A stretch of 64,000 bases of DNA from Roseomonas alba. Its GTDB lineage: Bacteria > Pseudomonadota > Alphaproteobacteria > Acetobacterales > Acetobacteraceae. The stretch covers positions 1 through 64,000 of the forward strand of contig NZ_JAHYBZ010000013.1 of assembly GCF_019430885.1 (NCBI RefSeq). Direction: 5' to 3'. The number at the start of each line of letters is the position of its first letter. Positions within the stretch are counted from its first letter, which is position 1. Shown one piece after another: positions 38,054 through 46,337 of this stretch. Both the position numbers and the translations under genes were made by a program. Below the pieces are notes generated by a model. That model worked only from the letters and a program-made list of their open reading frames with translations. It searched no databases and was not told where the DNA came from.

Positions 38054-39412
38054 CTACCGGCCGACCCCAACCCGCGCCACGCTGACCAAGGCCGCGATGG
38101 CCGCGAGGCTCGCCCCAGTCGCCAGAGCCAGGCTCGTTCCGTCCGGCGCGAAGCGCGACAGCAGCAGCGCGACCAGGGCCGCGCCGGTGCTCTGGCCGAA
38201 AAGCCGGGCCGTGCTGCTCATGCCGCCGGCTGCACCGCTGCGGCTGCGCGGGGCCGCGCCCAGCAGCGTCCGGTTGTTTGGGGTCTGGAAGAAGCCGAAG
38301 CCCGCCCCGCACAGGGCCATGCGCCAGGCGATGTCGGCCGCACCGGCATGCTCCGGCGCCAGATACAGCATCAGCATCCCGAGCGACATGGTGGCGAGGC
38401 CGAGAAAGCCGAGCCATCCCGCCGTGAAGTGCTCCGTCAACCGGCCGGCCAGGGGCGCGGCCACCGCCACGGCCATCGGCCAGGGCATCATGAGCAGACC
38501 CGTGCTCTCTGCCGGGAAGCCGAGCACGTCATGCAGATGGAAGGGCAACGAGACGAAGGCCAGCATCTGCACTGTGAAGCAGGCGACGGAGGTGCAGACC
38601 GACAGCGCGAAGATCGGCCGCCGCAGCAGGTCGATCGGCACGAGCGGTGCTTCCTCCTGGCTCTGCCGGCGCACCATCCAGACTGCTGCCGCCGCCGCGA
38701 TGCCGAGCTGCGCAGCCACCAGTGGCCAGGGCGCGGCATGGCCGATGCTGCTGACGGTGGTGACCACAAGCCCGATCGTGACCGCCGTCAGCAGCGCGCT
38801 GAGCGCATCGAAGCGCCGGCTGGACCGGTCCGACTCCGGCAGGCTGCGATAGCCGATCGCCAGGGCGAGCGCCCCGATCGGCACGTTCACCAGGAAGATC
38901 CAGTGCCACGAGGCGATGCTGAGGATCAGGCTGGCGGCGCTCGGCCCGATGGTGGAGGAGATGGCCGTGGCCATGGTGGTGAAGCCAAGGGCGCGCCCCA
39001 GCAGCCGCCGCGGGAAGATGTAGCGCACCAGGGCGATGTTCATGCTCATGATGCCGGCTGCGCCAATGCCCTGGAGCGTGCGCGCCAGCACCAGCAGCGG
39101 CAGTGACGGCGCCGCCGCGGAGAACAGCGAGGCGATGGTGAAAATGCCGAGCCCGGTCAGATAGACCCGGCGATAGCCATGAATCTCGCCTAGCGCTGCG
39201 AAGGGCAGCAGCGACACGACGAGGATGAGCTGATAGGCGCTGACGATCCAGATCATATTGGCGGCGGAAACCTCGAAGTCCCGGGCCAGGATCGGCAGCG
39301 CCACATTCACCGACATGCCGTCCATTACCGCCACGCTGATGGTGGCGAGCACCCCGGCATAGGCCCAGCCTCGGCGCTCGGGCGGCAAGCCGTCTTCGGC
39401 AGTCGTCGTCAT
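38054..39412 (-). CDS. MFS drug-efflux type transporter (DHA2-like)
   Basis: A 452-residue transporter. The N-terminal pattern (TISVAVMDGMSVNVALPILARDFEVSAANMIWIVSAYQL) is typical of the DHA2/EmrB-QacA group, in which the first helix is followed by D-x-x-x-x-N-V-A-L-P. Motif A is GEIHGYRRVYLTGL and motif C resembles GPSAASLILSIASWHWIFLVNVPIG, the conserved W-x-W-x-F-x-x-N-x-P. It probably exports toxic organic compounds. The ATG at 39412 (MTTTAEDG) was preferred over one 69 bases upstream, which would add a non-conserved tail. Confidence 0.88.
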   Translation of the reverse strand: MTTTAEDGLPPERRGWAYAGVLATISVAVMDGMSVNVALPILARDFEVSAANMIWIVSAYQLILVVSLLPFAALGEIHGYRRVYLTGLGIFTIASLFSAAAPSLPLLVLARTLQGIGAAGIMSMNIALVRYIFPRRLLGRALGFTTMATAISSTIGPSAASLILSIASWHWIFLVNVPIGALALAIGYRSLPESDRSSRRFDALSALLTAVTIGLVVTTVSSIGHAAPWPLVAAQLGIAAAAAVWMVRRQSQEEAPLVPIDLLRRPIFALSVCTSVACFTVQMLAFVSLPFHLHDVLGFPAESTGLLMMPWPMAVAVAAPLAGRLTEHFTAGWLGFLGLATMSLGMLMLYLAPEHAGAADIAWRMALCGAGFGFFQTPNNRTLLGAAPRSRSGAAGGMSSTARLFGQSTGAALVALLLSRFAPDGTSLALATGASLAAIAALVSVARVGVGR

Positions 39413-39549
39413 TCCGGCCCTGTTGCCATCCACGCCATTGTGCACTGCGGCATAGTGGAGCCGATTGCGCGACGGCGCCATCCGTCGCGAGGCAGGGTCT
39501 CATGACGGTCGATGAAAGGAGGGAGCCGAATTATGCATTGCGGACAGGT

Positions 39550-39785
39550 CGGAGAGGGGCGCCGCCCCTCTCCGAACCTCATCCCGCCAGGCCATGGATG
39601 GCCTGGATCACCGGCACTTGGCGTCGGACAGAAGGGCAGTCCGCGCTGCGCAACCGTGCTCCGGCTGCATGGATGGGTCCCGGCGCCAGTCCCGGCTGTC
39701 GTGTCTGGTGCTGCCAGGTCGAGCCTTCCAAAGGCTTGCCGGCCTTTGGAAGAGTGGGTCCGGGGAGGGGTAGTGTCCCTCCCCG
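39550..39785. repeat. Dispersed bookend repeat, family 1, copy E
   Basis: The left module is a perfect hairpin CGGAGAGGGGC-GCC-GCCCCTCTCCG (39550-39574). The right module is TTCCAAAGGC...GCCTTTGGAAG plus GGAGGGG-TAGTGT-CCCTCCCC. The segment TCGAGCCTTCCAAAGGC mirrors GCCTTTGCAAGGCTCGA in copy D. It fills most of the 380-bp gap between the MFS gene and the molybdoenzyme gene; no gene is seen there. Confidence 0.78.
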
Positions 39786-39792
39786 TGGCGTC

Positions 39793-42105
39793 TTAGGCCG
39801 CCTGCAGCGCCTTCCACACCATCTCCGGCGTCGCCGGCATGTCGATCGCGACCCCCAGCGCATCCACCAGGGCGTTGATGACCGCCGGCGGCGAGCCCAC
39901 CGCGCCCGCCTCGCCCGCGCCCTTCACGCCGAGCGGGTTGGTCTCGCAGGGCACTTCGACCAGTTCGACCTCGATCGGGGGCAGGTCGTCCGCGCGCGGC
40001 AGCGCATAGTCCATGAAGGAGGCCGAGAGGAGCTGCCCGCTCTCGGCGTCGAAGGCGGTGCGTTCCAGCAGCGCCTGACCGATGCCCTGTGTCACGCCGC
40101 CATGCACCTGGCCGCGCACGATCAGCGGGTTCAGCGCATGGCCGACATCGTCCACCACGCTGTAGCGGACGACGCGGACGACACCCGTTTCGGTGTCCAC
40201 CTCCACCTCGGCGATGTGGCAGCCATTGGGGAAGGTGTGGGACTTGATCTCGGCCGTCTCGGTCGCGTCGAGCAGCGTCACCTCCTGCCCCGCCTTGGCC
40301 TTGCGCATCTGCGACGCGGCAAGGTCGAGGATGCCGACGGTGCGGTCGGTGCCGACCACGCCGAAGCTGCCGGTGCCAGAAGTGAACTCGATATCCGCCA
40401 CGGCGGCTTCGAGGTGCTCCGACGCCGCCTTCTTGCCCTTCTCGACGACGGAGGCGGTCGTCACCAGGATCGCCTGGCCTTCGGAATAGAGGCTGCGCGC
40501 GCCGCCGGTGCCGCCGCCATCCGGCAGGCTGTCGGAATCGCCCTGGCGGATGCGGATCTTTTCGATCGGGATGCCGAGCTCGAAGCTCGTCATCATCGCA
40601 TAGGCCGTCTCATGGCCCTGGCCGGTGGACTGGGTGCCGACATAGACATCGGCGAAGCCGTCCTCGGTGAACTTCACCGAGGCATTCTCGGTCGGCGCAC
40701 CGCCCGTCGCTTCGAGGTAATAGGCGAGGCCGATGCCACGCTTCTTGCCCTGCTTCGCGGATTCCGCCTGGCGTGCGGCGAAGCCGGCCCAATCCATCTT
40801 GGCCAGCGCGGTGTCGAGGATCTGCGCGAATTCCCCGGAATCGTAGCGCTGCCCCATGGCCGAGACGTAGGGCATGGAGGAGGACGGCACCATGTTCCGC
40901 TTGCGCAGCTCGATCCGGTCGATGCCGATCTCGCGCGCCGCGGTGTCGATCAGGCGCTCGACCAGGTAGTTGCTCTCCGGTCGGCCGGCGCCGCGATAGG
41001 CATCGACGGGGACGGTGTTGGTCATCACGCCGATGACCTGGGCGTGGATCGCCTGGAAATTATAGACGCTGGCGAGAACCTTGGTGCCTGCCGCGGTCGG
41101 GATGAAGGGCGCGAAGGTATTGAGATAGGCACCCATCCCCGCCCAGTTCTTGGTGCGCAGCGCCAGGAACTTGCCGTCCTTGTCGAGCGCCAGTTCCCCG
41201 ATCGTGATGTTGTCGCGGCCATGGGTGTCGGACTGGAAGGCCTCGGTGCGTTCCGAGGTCCACTTCACCGCGCGCTTCAGCTCGCGCGCTGCGAAGGCGG
41301 TCAGGACGTGCTCCGGATAGATGAAGATCTTCATCCCGAAGCCGCCGCCGACATCCGGCGTGACGACGCGGAAATGGTCGGTGGGCAGCTTGAAGATGGC
41401 CTGCGCCATCACGTTGCGCACCAGCCAGGACCCCTGGGTGTTGGTCGTGATGGTCCAGTGGTTCTTCGCGGCGTCATATTCGGCGAGCGAGGCGCGCGCC
41501 TCCATGGACGCGACGACGACACGGTTGTTCACGATGCGCAGCTTCGTCACATGCGCGGCCGACTTGATCAGCCCGTCCACCTTGGCGGCATCGCCGACAT
41601 GCCAGTCGAAGCAGGTATTGTTCGGCGCGCTGGCCCAGAGCTGCGGCTGGCCGGACTCGGTCGCCGTGGCGAGGTCCGTCGCGGCGGGCAGGATGTCGTA
41701 GTCGACCTCCACCGCCTCGGCGGCGTCGCGGGCCTGCTTGATGGTCTCGGCGGCGATGAAGACGACCGGGTCGCCGACATAGCGCACCACGCCATCGGCC
41801 AACGCCGGGTGCGGCGTATCCGAGGTCGGGGTGCCATCGACCGACTTCACCGGGGCGAGGCAGGGCAGGTCGCCGATCCCCGCAGCCTTGAGGTCCGCCG
41901 CGGTCCAGACGCCGAGCACGCCCGGCATGGCCTTGGCTGCCGCCGTGTCGATCGACAGGATCTTCGCGTGCGCATGCGGGCTGCGCAGGACGTAGCCCTG
42001 TGCCTGGCCGGGCACCGCGACGTCATCCGTATAGCGGCCGCCACCCTTCAGCAGGCGGGGGTCTTCGACGCGACGGATGGATTGGCTGAGGCCGAACTTC
42101 GCCAT
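39793..42105 (-). CDS. Molybdopterin-binding oxidoreductase large subunit (CoxL/XdhB-like)
   Basis: A 770-residue large subunit of the xanthine oxidase/CO dehydrogenase family. It has the N-terminal SIRRVEDPRLLKGGGRYTDDV block, then TPDVGGGFGMKIFIYPEH, the active-site loop AYRGAGRPESNYLVERLID and the C-terminal GVKGAGEAGAVGSPPAVINA with the catalytic Glu. The AYRGAGR loop is the form II (CoxL-like) version; genuine CO oxidisers carry AYxCSFR, so CO oxidation is not indicated. The medium FAD and small 2Fe-2S partner genes are absent on both sides, so the partners must be encoded elsewhere. Substrate unknown. Confidence 0.88.
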   Translation of the reverse strand: MAKFGLSQSIRRVEDPRLLKGGGRYTDDVAVPGQAQGYVLRSPHAHAKILSIDTAAAKAMPGVLGVWTAADLKAAGIGDLPCLAPVKSVDGTPTSDTPHPALADGVVRYVGDPVVFIAAETIKQARDAAEAVEVDYDILPAATDLATATESGQPQLWASAPNNTCFDWHVGDAAKVDGLIKSAAHVTKLRIVNNRVVVASMEARASLAEYDAAKNHWTITTNTQGSWLVRNVMAQAIFKLPTDHFRVVTPDVGGGFGMKIFIYPEHVLTAFAARELKRAVKWTSERTEAFQSDTHGRDNITIGELALDKDGKFLALRTKNWAGMGAYLNTFAPFIPTAAGTKVLASVYNFQAIHAQVIGVMTNTVPVDAYRGAGRPESNYLVERLIDTAAREIGIDRIELRKRNMVPSSSMPYVSAMGQRYDSGEFAQILDTALAKMDWAGFAARQAESAKQGKKRGIGLAYYLEATGGAPTENASVKFTEDGFADVYVGTQSTGQGHETAYAMMTSFELGIPIEKIRIRQGDSDSLPDGGGTGGARSLYSEGQAILVTTASVVEKGKKAASEHLEAAVADIEFTSGTGSFGVVGTDRTVGILDLAASQMRKAKAGQEVTLLDATETAEIKSHTFPNGCHIAEVEVDTETGVVRVVRYSVVDDVGHALNPLIVRGQVHGGVTQGIGQALLERTAFDAESGQLLSASFMDYALPRADDLPPIEVELVEVPCETNPLGVKGAGEAGAVGSPPAVINALVDALGVAIDMPATPEMVWKALQAA

Positions 42106-42190
42106 GCGCGGTGTCTCCCTGGGTTCCTACCCCATCATCTGCGATGCCGGGGCGAAATGGGAAGGGGGGGCGCCCGCCGGCGCCCGGAAC

Positions 42191-43114
42191 TCACGCGCCC
42201 TCGACGACGATCCGGCGGCAATGGTCGAGCGACGCACCGATCAGGTTGTCCGTCGCTTCCGGCGTGCGGAAGGCGGAATGGGAGGTCAGCACGACATTGG
42301 GCAGCGCCGCCAGCGGATGCCCGGCCGGCAGGGGCTCCTCGACGAAGACATCGAGACCGGCGGCGCCGATCCGGCCGCTGCGCAGCGCCTCGATCAGGGC
42401 GGGCTCATCCACGATCGCGCCGCGTGCGGTGTTCACGAACAGCGCGCCGGGACGCATCTTCGCCAGGCGCTCCGCACTCAGGAAGCCGCGCGTCGCGTCG
42501 TTCAGCAGCAGGTGCAGCGAGACGACGTGGCTTTCCGCCAGCAGCGTGTCGAGGTCGGTGAAGGTGACCCCCGGCGGGGCGTCCTTCGCCGAGCGGTTCC
42601 AGGCCAGCACGCGCATCCCGCAGCCGAGGCACAGCCGCGCCATCTCCGCCCCGATGCCGCCGAAGCCGATGAGCCCGACCGTCTTGCCGGTGAGCTGCAT
42701 GCCCTCCGTGCGCGGCCAGCCGCCGCCGACCATGCTGTGGTGGATGGGTCCGATGCCGCGGGCGGCCGCCCACATCAGGGCGAAGGCCATCTCGGCGACG
42801 GCGGTGTCGCCATAGCCCTTGATGATGTGGACCTTGACGCCGCATTCGGCCTCCAGCGCCTCCGGGTCCATGTAGGACCGCGCGCCGGTGCCGAGGAAGA
42901 CGATGTGCTTCAGGTCGGGGCAGCGCTTCACGACCTCGACCGGGAAATGCGTGTGGTCGTCGATGGCGATGTCCACGCCCTCCAGCAGGGCGGGCAGGTC
43001 ATCGGGGGTGATGTCGGGGTTCTCGTGGATCGTGACCGGCAGGTCGGCCGGCCGGTGCAGGCGGCGCATGATCGCGGCCAGTGGGGCATTGGCATCGACG
43101 AAGGCTGCGCGCAT
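42191..43114 (-). CDS. D-isomer 2-hydroxyacid dehydrogenase family protein
   Basis: A 307-residue NAD-dependent dehydrogenase. The Rossmann motif GKTVGLIGFGGIGAEMARLC starts near residue 145. Catalytic residues are Arg in VNTARGAIVDE, Glu in FVEEPLPAGHPL and His in LTSHSAFRTPEA. It would interconvert a 2-oxo acid and a D-2-hydroxy acid such as hydroxypyruvate/glycerate or a phosphoglycerate-like substrate. It follows the YihY gene (46 bp) and precedes the molybdoenzyme gene on the same strand, but a functional link is not evident. Confidence 0.88.
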   Translation of the reverse strand: MRAAFVDANAPLAAIMRRLHRPADLPVTIHENPDITPDDLPALLEGVDIAIDDHTHFPVEVVKRCPDLKHIVFLGTGARSYMDPEALEAECGVKVHIIKGYGDTAVAEMAFALMWAAARGIGPIHHSMVGGGWPRTEGMQLTGKTVGLIGFGGIGAEMARLCLGCGMRVLAWNRSAKDAPPGVTFTDLDTLLAESHVVSLHLLLNDATRGFLSAERLAKMRPGALFVNTARGAIVDEPALIEALRSGRIGAAGLDVFVEEPLPAGHPLAALPNVVLTSHSAFRTPEATDNLIGASLDHCRRIVVEGA

Positions 43115-43160
43115 GGGCGTCTCCCGTTCCGGCGTTTCCGCCGGCGATCCTGCCCGGCGC

Positions 43161-44033
43161 TCAGGCCGGCGTCGAGGCGTGCTCCTCCATCAGCGCGACA
43201 TTCAGCTCGGCGCCGAGCAGCACGACGAAGACGCTGACCCAGAACCACATCAGCAGCACGACCACGGCGCCGAGCGGCCCGTACATCAGGTCATAGGTCG
43301 CGAAGTTCGAGACGTAGAGCGTGAAGCCAAAGGACGCCAAGGCCCAGATCAGCGTCGCCACCACCGCCCCCGGCAGCGTCCAGAGCACCCCCGGATGCGC
43401 CCCGGACGGCCCCAGCCGATACACCACGATCAGGCCGAGGAAGACGAAGAGCAGCACCGTCCCCATGGACAGGCCCCGCAGCGTCCAGGCCTGCGGCGCC
43501 GGCAGGCCGAACAGCGCCGCGACCCCCGGCAGCGCGACCAGGGAGGCGATGGCGAAGGTCGCCGCCACCGTCGCCGCCAGGGTGATGCCGATGGCGAGCA
43601 GGTGATAGTGCAGGAAGCCGCGCGTCTCCTGCACATTATGGGCAATGTTCAGCGCCCCCAGCATCGCCCGCGTGCCGGCCGAGGCCGACCAGATCGCCAC
43701 GCCGCCCGAGACGATCGCGCCCCAGCTCATTGACGGGCGCGGCTGCTCGACCAGGGCATGCAGCCGGTCGGCGACGAGTTCATAGGTCTCGAGCGGCACC
43801 AGCTCGCGCAGGATCTCGAGCTGCGGTTCGACCGTCGCGCTGTCGAAGGCCATGCCGTAGATCAGCACCAGCAGGAAGATCGCCGGGAACAGGGCGAGCG
43901 TCGCGTAGAAGGCACAGCCCGCGGCGGTCAGCGAAATGCGGTCCGACGCCGCGGCGCGCCAGACGCGCAGGCCGATGGCGATCGCACCCTCCCGGGGCGA
44001 GCGCGGCTCGTGCAACGGCGGCATGACATCCAT
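43161..44033 (-). CDS. YihY/virulence factor BrkB family membrane protein
   Basis: A ~290-residue inner-membrane protein with six predicted helices. It starts with an amphipathic N-terminal region, then LTAAGCAFYATLALFPAIFLLVLIYG. The conserved block GFGAIVSGG-type MSWGAIVSGGVAIWSASAGTRAMLGALNIAHN follows, and the end is YVSNFATYDLMYGPLGAVVVLLMWFWVSVFVVLLGAELN, the family signature. Formerly misnamed ribonuclease BN; its function is unsettled. Two ATG codons (44033, 44024) are possible starts and neither has a good ribosome site. Confidence 0.88.
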   Translation of the reverse strand: MDVMPPLHEPRSPREGAIAIGLRVWRAAASDRISLTAAGCAFYATLALFPAIFLLVLIYGMAFDSATVEPQLEILRELVPLETYELVADRLHALVEQPRPSMSWGAIVSGGVAIWSASAGTRAMLGALNIAHNVQETRGFLHYHLLAIGITLAATVAATFAIASLVALPGVAALFGLPAPQAWTLRGLSMGTVLLFVFLGLIVVYRLGPSGAHPGVLWTLPGAVVATLIWALASFGFTLYVSNFATYDLMYGPLGAVVVLLMWFWVSVFVVLLGAELNVALMEEHASTPA

Positions 44034-44086
44034 GCCGATGGAGCTAGGACAAATCGCGGCGGGAGGGAATCGCCGCCGCGTGACAG

Positions 44087-44398
44087 TCACGCCTTCGTTG
44101 GATCGGCGTCGGTCGCGGGCGGCGCGAAGTTGCGATCGGTCCGCGCCCGCAGCTCCAGCGGTGTGATCCGTCCATCCTGGTCGGTATCCAACCGCTGGAG
44201 CAGGGCGGCGAGCGTATTGCCCGTGGGCGTACCCGGCCCCGCCGTCATGGCGGGGCGATGCTGCAATGTTTGCAGCCTGGCGGCGAACTCCTGTTGGCCG
44301 CCTGCAGCCTGAAGCCGAGCCGCGTCCTGCTGGCTCTGCATGCGAAAGGCCCGGATGGCCTGGGGGGCAGTAGGGGAACGATCCGGGTCGATCGGCAT
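44087..44398 (-). CDS. Small EF-hand protein
   Basis: A ~103-residue protein with one well-formed EF-hand calcium loop, DTDQDGRITPLE (the D-x-D-x-D-G-x-I-x-x-x-E pattern), near its C-terminus. Before it is a Gln-rich helical stretch (FRMQSQQDAARLQAAGGQQEFAARLQTL). No signal peptide is seen with this start. The ATG at 44398 has GGAG about ten bases upstream. In-frame starts at 44470 and 44497 would lengthen it, and still longer versions would run into repeat copy G. Whether it is exported is therefore open. EF-hand pairs are usual, so a single loop suggests dimerisation or a calcium-sensing remnant. Confidence 0.6.
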   Translation of the reverse strand: MPIDPDRSPTAPQAIRAFRMQSQQDAARLQAAGGQQEFAARLQTLQHRPAMTAGPGTPTGNTLAALLQRLDTDQDGRITPLELRARTDRNFAPPATDADPTKA

Positions 44399-44514
44399 GG
44401 CTGCGTACTCCGTGATGGTCTGGCACCCGTCTTTCTGCCGGGTCACGCCGTCCTGGCGCAGGCGGGTCATTGCAGCCGGCGTGCCAGAGCGTGCCATCGC
44501 CGCGAAAAAATCTG

Positions 44515-44652
44515 GGAGTCTGTCAGGAATGCCCGGCACCGGCCCCCACCCGGCCACCCACCTCAGTATCCTGGAATGGGTGGCCGGGTGGGGGTGCGGG
44601 CCGGTGCCGGACACGGAAACGCGCCGTACGGCGCGTTTCCGAACAGATTCTA
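44515..44652. repeat. Family 2 stem-loop repeat, copy G
   Basis: A ~135-bp element. Left arm GGCACCGGCC...GGCCACCCA (44535-44560) pairs with TGGGTGGCC...GGCCGGTGCC (44577-44608) apart from a 6-nt bulge. A perfect hairpin GGAAACGCGCC-GTAC-GGCGCGTTTCC (44615-44640) and GAACAGATT follow. Its right edge coincides with the stop codon of the methyltransferase gene, just as copy F begins at a stop codon. Confidence 0.82.
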
Positions 44653-45570
44653 CGCGGCGGCCGGATCGAGCCGCACGAAGGTCAGCTCATGCTTGTTGTG
44701 GAAGGCGTGGAACAGCCTTCCGCCGGGGATGGCGGCGAAGGCGGCAGCGGTGTCGTGGTCCGTCTCGCCCTGGAATTTCAGGGTGCAGAAGACGTTGCGC
44801 GCCGCCCCGGCCTCCAGCCAGCGCTGCACCAGGGCCAACAGCCGGGCCGGGTAGCAGATGATGTCCGAGAACAGCCAGTCGACCGGCACTTCCTGCCGGG
44901 GATCGAGGCCGAAGGCGCTCTCCTGTCGGCAGGAAACGCCGGGCATGGCCGCGATGGCCAGGTCGAGCGGGGCCTTGTCCACCGCGACCACCTGCGCGCC
45001 GAGTTTGGCGATGACCCAGGTCCAGCCACCCGGGGACGCCCCCAGGTCGAGGCAGGTCTCGCCCGGGACGGGATGGCGGCCGATGCGGGTCAGCCCCTCC
45101 CACAGCTTCAGATAGGCGCGCGAGGGCGGGCCCTCCCGGTCCTCCGCGAAGCGGGGTTCGCCATTCACGAAGGGGCTGGTCTTGGTGGGGGAGGCGAGCA
45201 TCCGGTCCGGCGCGAGCAGCGTCCAGGCGCCGAGATGCGCGCTCGGCGCCGGCTCGGGGAAGACGAGCGCGCGCGCCTTCACCGGGGGCAGGCGCTCGGC
45301 CAGCAGGGCGGAACGGCGATGATGCAGCAGCGGATAATGCGACCAGTTGCGCTGGATCGCCCGCAGCGCATCCGCCCCGGCCTTCACCGAGGGGACGGCG
45401 ATCTCCCGCGGGTCGGTCCAGATGTCGAGTGCCCAGGGTGCGGCGACCGGCGGATCGGGCGACAGCGCCAAGCGGCCGTGCCAGGTGCCCAAACGCGCCC
45501 CGGCACGGCGCAGGTCTTCCTCGACGTCGCGCTCGAAGCCCTCCGCGGCCAGGTAGGCGCTGCGGATCAC
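44650..45570 (-). CDS. FtsJ/RlmM-like RNA 2'-O-methyltransferase
   Basis: A 306-residue methyltransferase. The SAM-binding motif is CLDLGASPGGWTWVIAKLG near residue 185. The K-D-K-E tetrad of the RrmJ class is visible: Lys in SRAYLKLWEG, Asp in WLFSDIICYP, Lys in FCTLKFQGE and Glu in HNKHELTFVRL. The N-terminal ~150 residues resemble the RNA-binding region of RlmM, which methylates C2498 of 23S rRNA. It is shorter than E. coli RlmM (366). The GTG start overlaps the preceding DUF423 stop as GTGA. Alternative: another FtsJ-type enzyme with a different RNA target. Confidence 0.85.
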   Translation of the reverse strand: MIRSAYLAAEGFERDVEEDLRRAGARLGTWHGRLALSPDPPVAAPWALDIWTDPREIAVPSVKAGADALRAIQRNWSHYPLLHHRRSALLAERLPPVKARALVFPEPAPSAHLGAWTLLAPDRMLASPTKTSPFVNGEPRFAEDREGPPSRAYLKLWEGLTRIGRHPVPGETCLDLGASPGGWTWVIAKLGAQVVAVDKAPLDLAIAAMPGVSCRQESAFGLDPRQEVPVDWLFSDIICYPARLLALVQRWLEAGAARNVFCTLKFQGETDHDTAAAFAAIPGGRLFHAFHNKHELTFVRLDPAAA

Positions 45571-45932
45571 CGTTTCAGCGCGGCGATCGCCAGCGCGGCC
45601 CAGCCCGCCATGAGCAGCGTGCCGCCGACCGGCGCCAGCGGCACCGGCAACGGCGCCCGGCCCGTCACGCTCCACCACACCCCGCCGCAGAAGAGCAGGA
45701 TGCCGAGGGCGAAGCAGGCGCCGGCCAGGTTCGCCGCGCGACGTCCGCGCTCGACCATCAGCCCGACGGCCAGCAGCGCCAGGGCGTGCCAGCCCTGCAT
45801 GGTCAGCGCGCTTTCCGCCGCGCGCCGCGGCGCGATGTCATAGGCCGCCGGCGCGCCATGCGCGGCCCAGGCGGCAAGGGCGACGGCGATGAGCCCGGCC
45901 ACGGCTCCCAGGAACAGCCAGAGACGATGCAT
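45567..45932 (-). CDS. DUF423 membrane protein
   Basis: A 121-residue inner-membrane protein with four helices: RLWLFLGAVAGLIAVALAAWAAHG, WHALALLAVGLMVERG, LAGACFALGILLFCGGVWW and PVGGTLLMAGWAALAIAAL. AWAAHG near residue 25, LTMQGWHALALL and LAPVGGTLLMAGW are the DUF423/YgdD signatures. Its role is unknown in any organism. It overlaps the methyltransferase gene by GTGA, which implies co-translation; the same pairing of DUF423 with RlmM occurs in E. coli (ygdD-rlmM), supporting both calls. Confidence 0.92.
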   Translation of the reverse strand: MHRLWLFLGAVAGLIAVALAAWAAHGAPAAYDIAPRRAAESALTMQGWHALALLAVGLMVERGRRAANLAGACFALGILLFCGGVWWSVTGRAPLPVPLAPVGGTLLMAGWAALAIAALKR

Positions 45933-45951
45933 GGGCCGGGATGTAGGCCGG

Positions 45952-46233
45952 TCAGGTCCGGCTGAACAGGCGCCGCACGCGCTCGGCCGCGCCGGCCAGA
46001 CGCCGACAGGCGGAGGCTTCGAGGTCTTGGACGCGGGAGACGTGCCGCGGCCACCGGCCCTCCACCCAGTTCCAGCGCCGGGCGGCCCAGATGTGCTGGT
46101 CCCGCAGGACGAAGACGCCCAGGGCGAGGAAGAGGAAGCCCTGCAGGAAAGGCAGGATCAGCCCGGCCACGCCCAGGGCGAGGAAGGACCAGCCGGTCAG
46201 CTTCCGGGACAAGGAAGGGCGCAGGATGACCAT
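45952..46233 (-). CDS. Small PGPGW-like membrane protein
   Basis: A 93-residue protein with two closely spaced helices (LTGWSFLALGVAGLILP and GFLFLALGVFVL) followed by a charged tail with aromatic residues (IWAARRWNWVEGRWPRHV). The layout recalls small transmembrane PGPGW/DUF454-type proteins, but the exact family is not certain. The ATG at 46233 was chosen; a TTG 36 bases upstream is possible. It sits 19 bp upstream of the DUF423 gene on the same strand, so it may head that small operon. Confidence 0.6.
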   Translation of the reverse strand: MVILRPSLSRKLTGWSFLALGVAGLILPFLQGFLFLALGVFVLRDQHIWAARRWNWVEGRWPRHVSRVQDLEASACRRLAGAAERVRRLFSRT

Positions 46234-46337
46234 ACGGGCGGAGATGGGCCGCGATGACCCGCGCCGCAACCAAGGTTACAATTTTGGCGGGCGCCAGGGC
46301 CCGCAGACCCGCGGGTGTCCCCGGCGCGCCTGACCTT

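Noticed and set aside
39793-42105. CO dehydrogenase catalytic subunit
   Set aside because: The loop is AYRGAGR, not the AYxCSFR of genuine CO-oxidising enzymes, and partner subunits are missing.
39502-42561. A 1019-codon rightward open frame opposite the molybdoenzyme
   Set aside because: Shadow of the CoxL-like gene running through a repeat element; composition is not protein-like.
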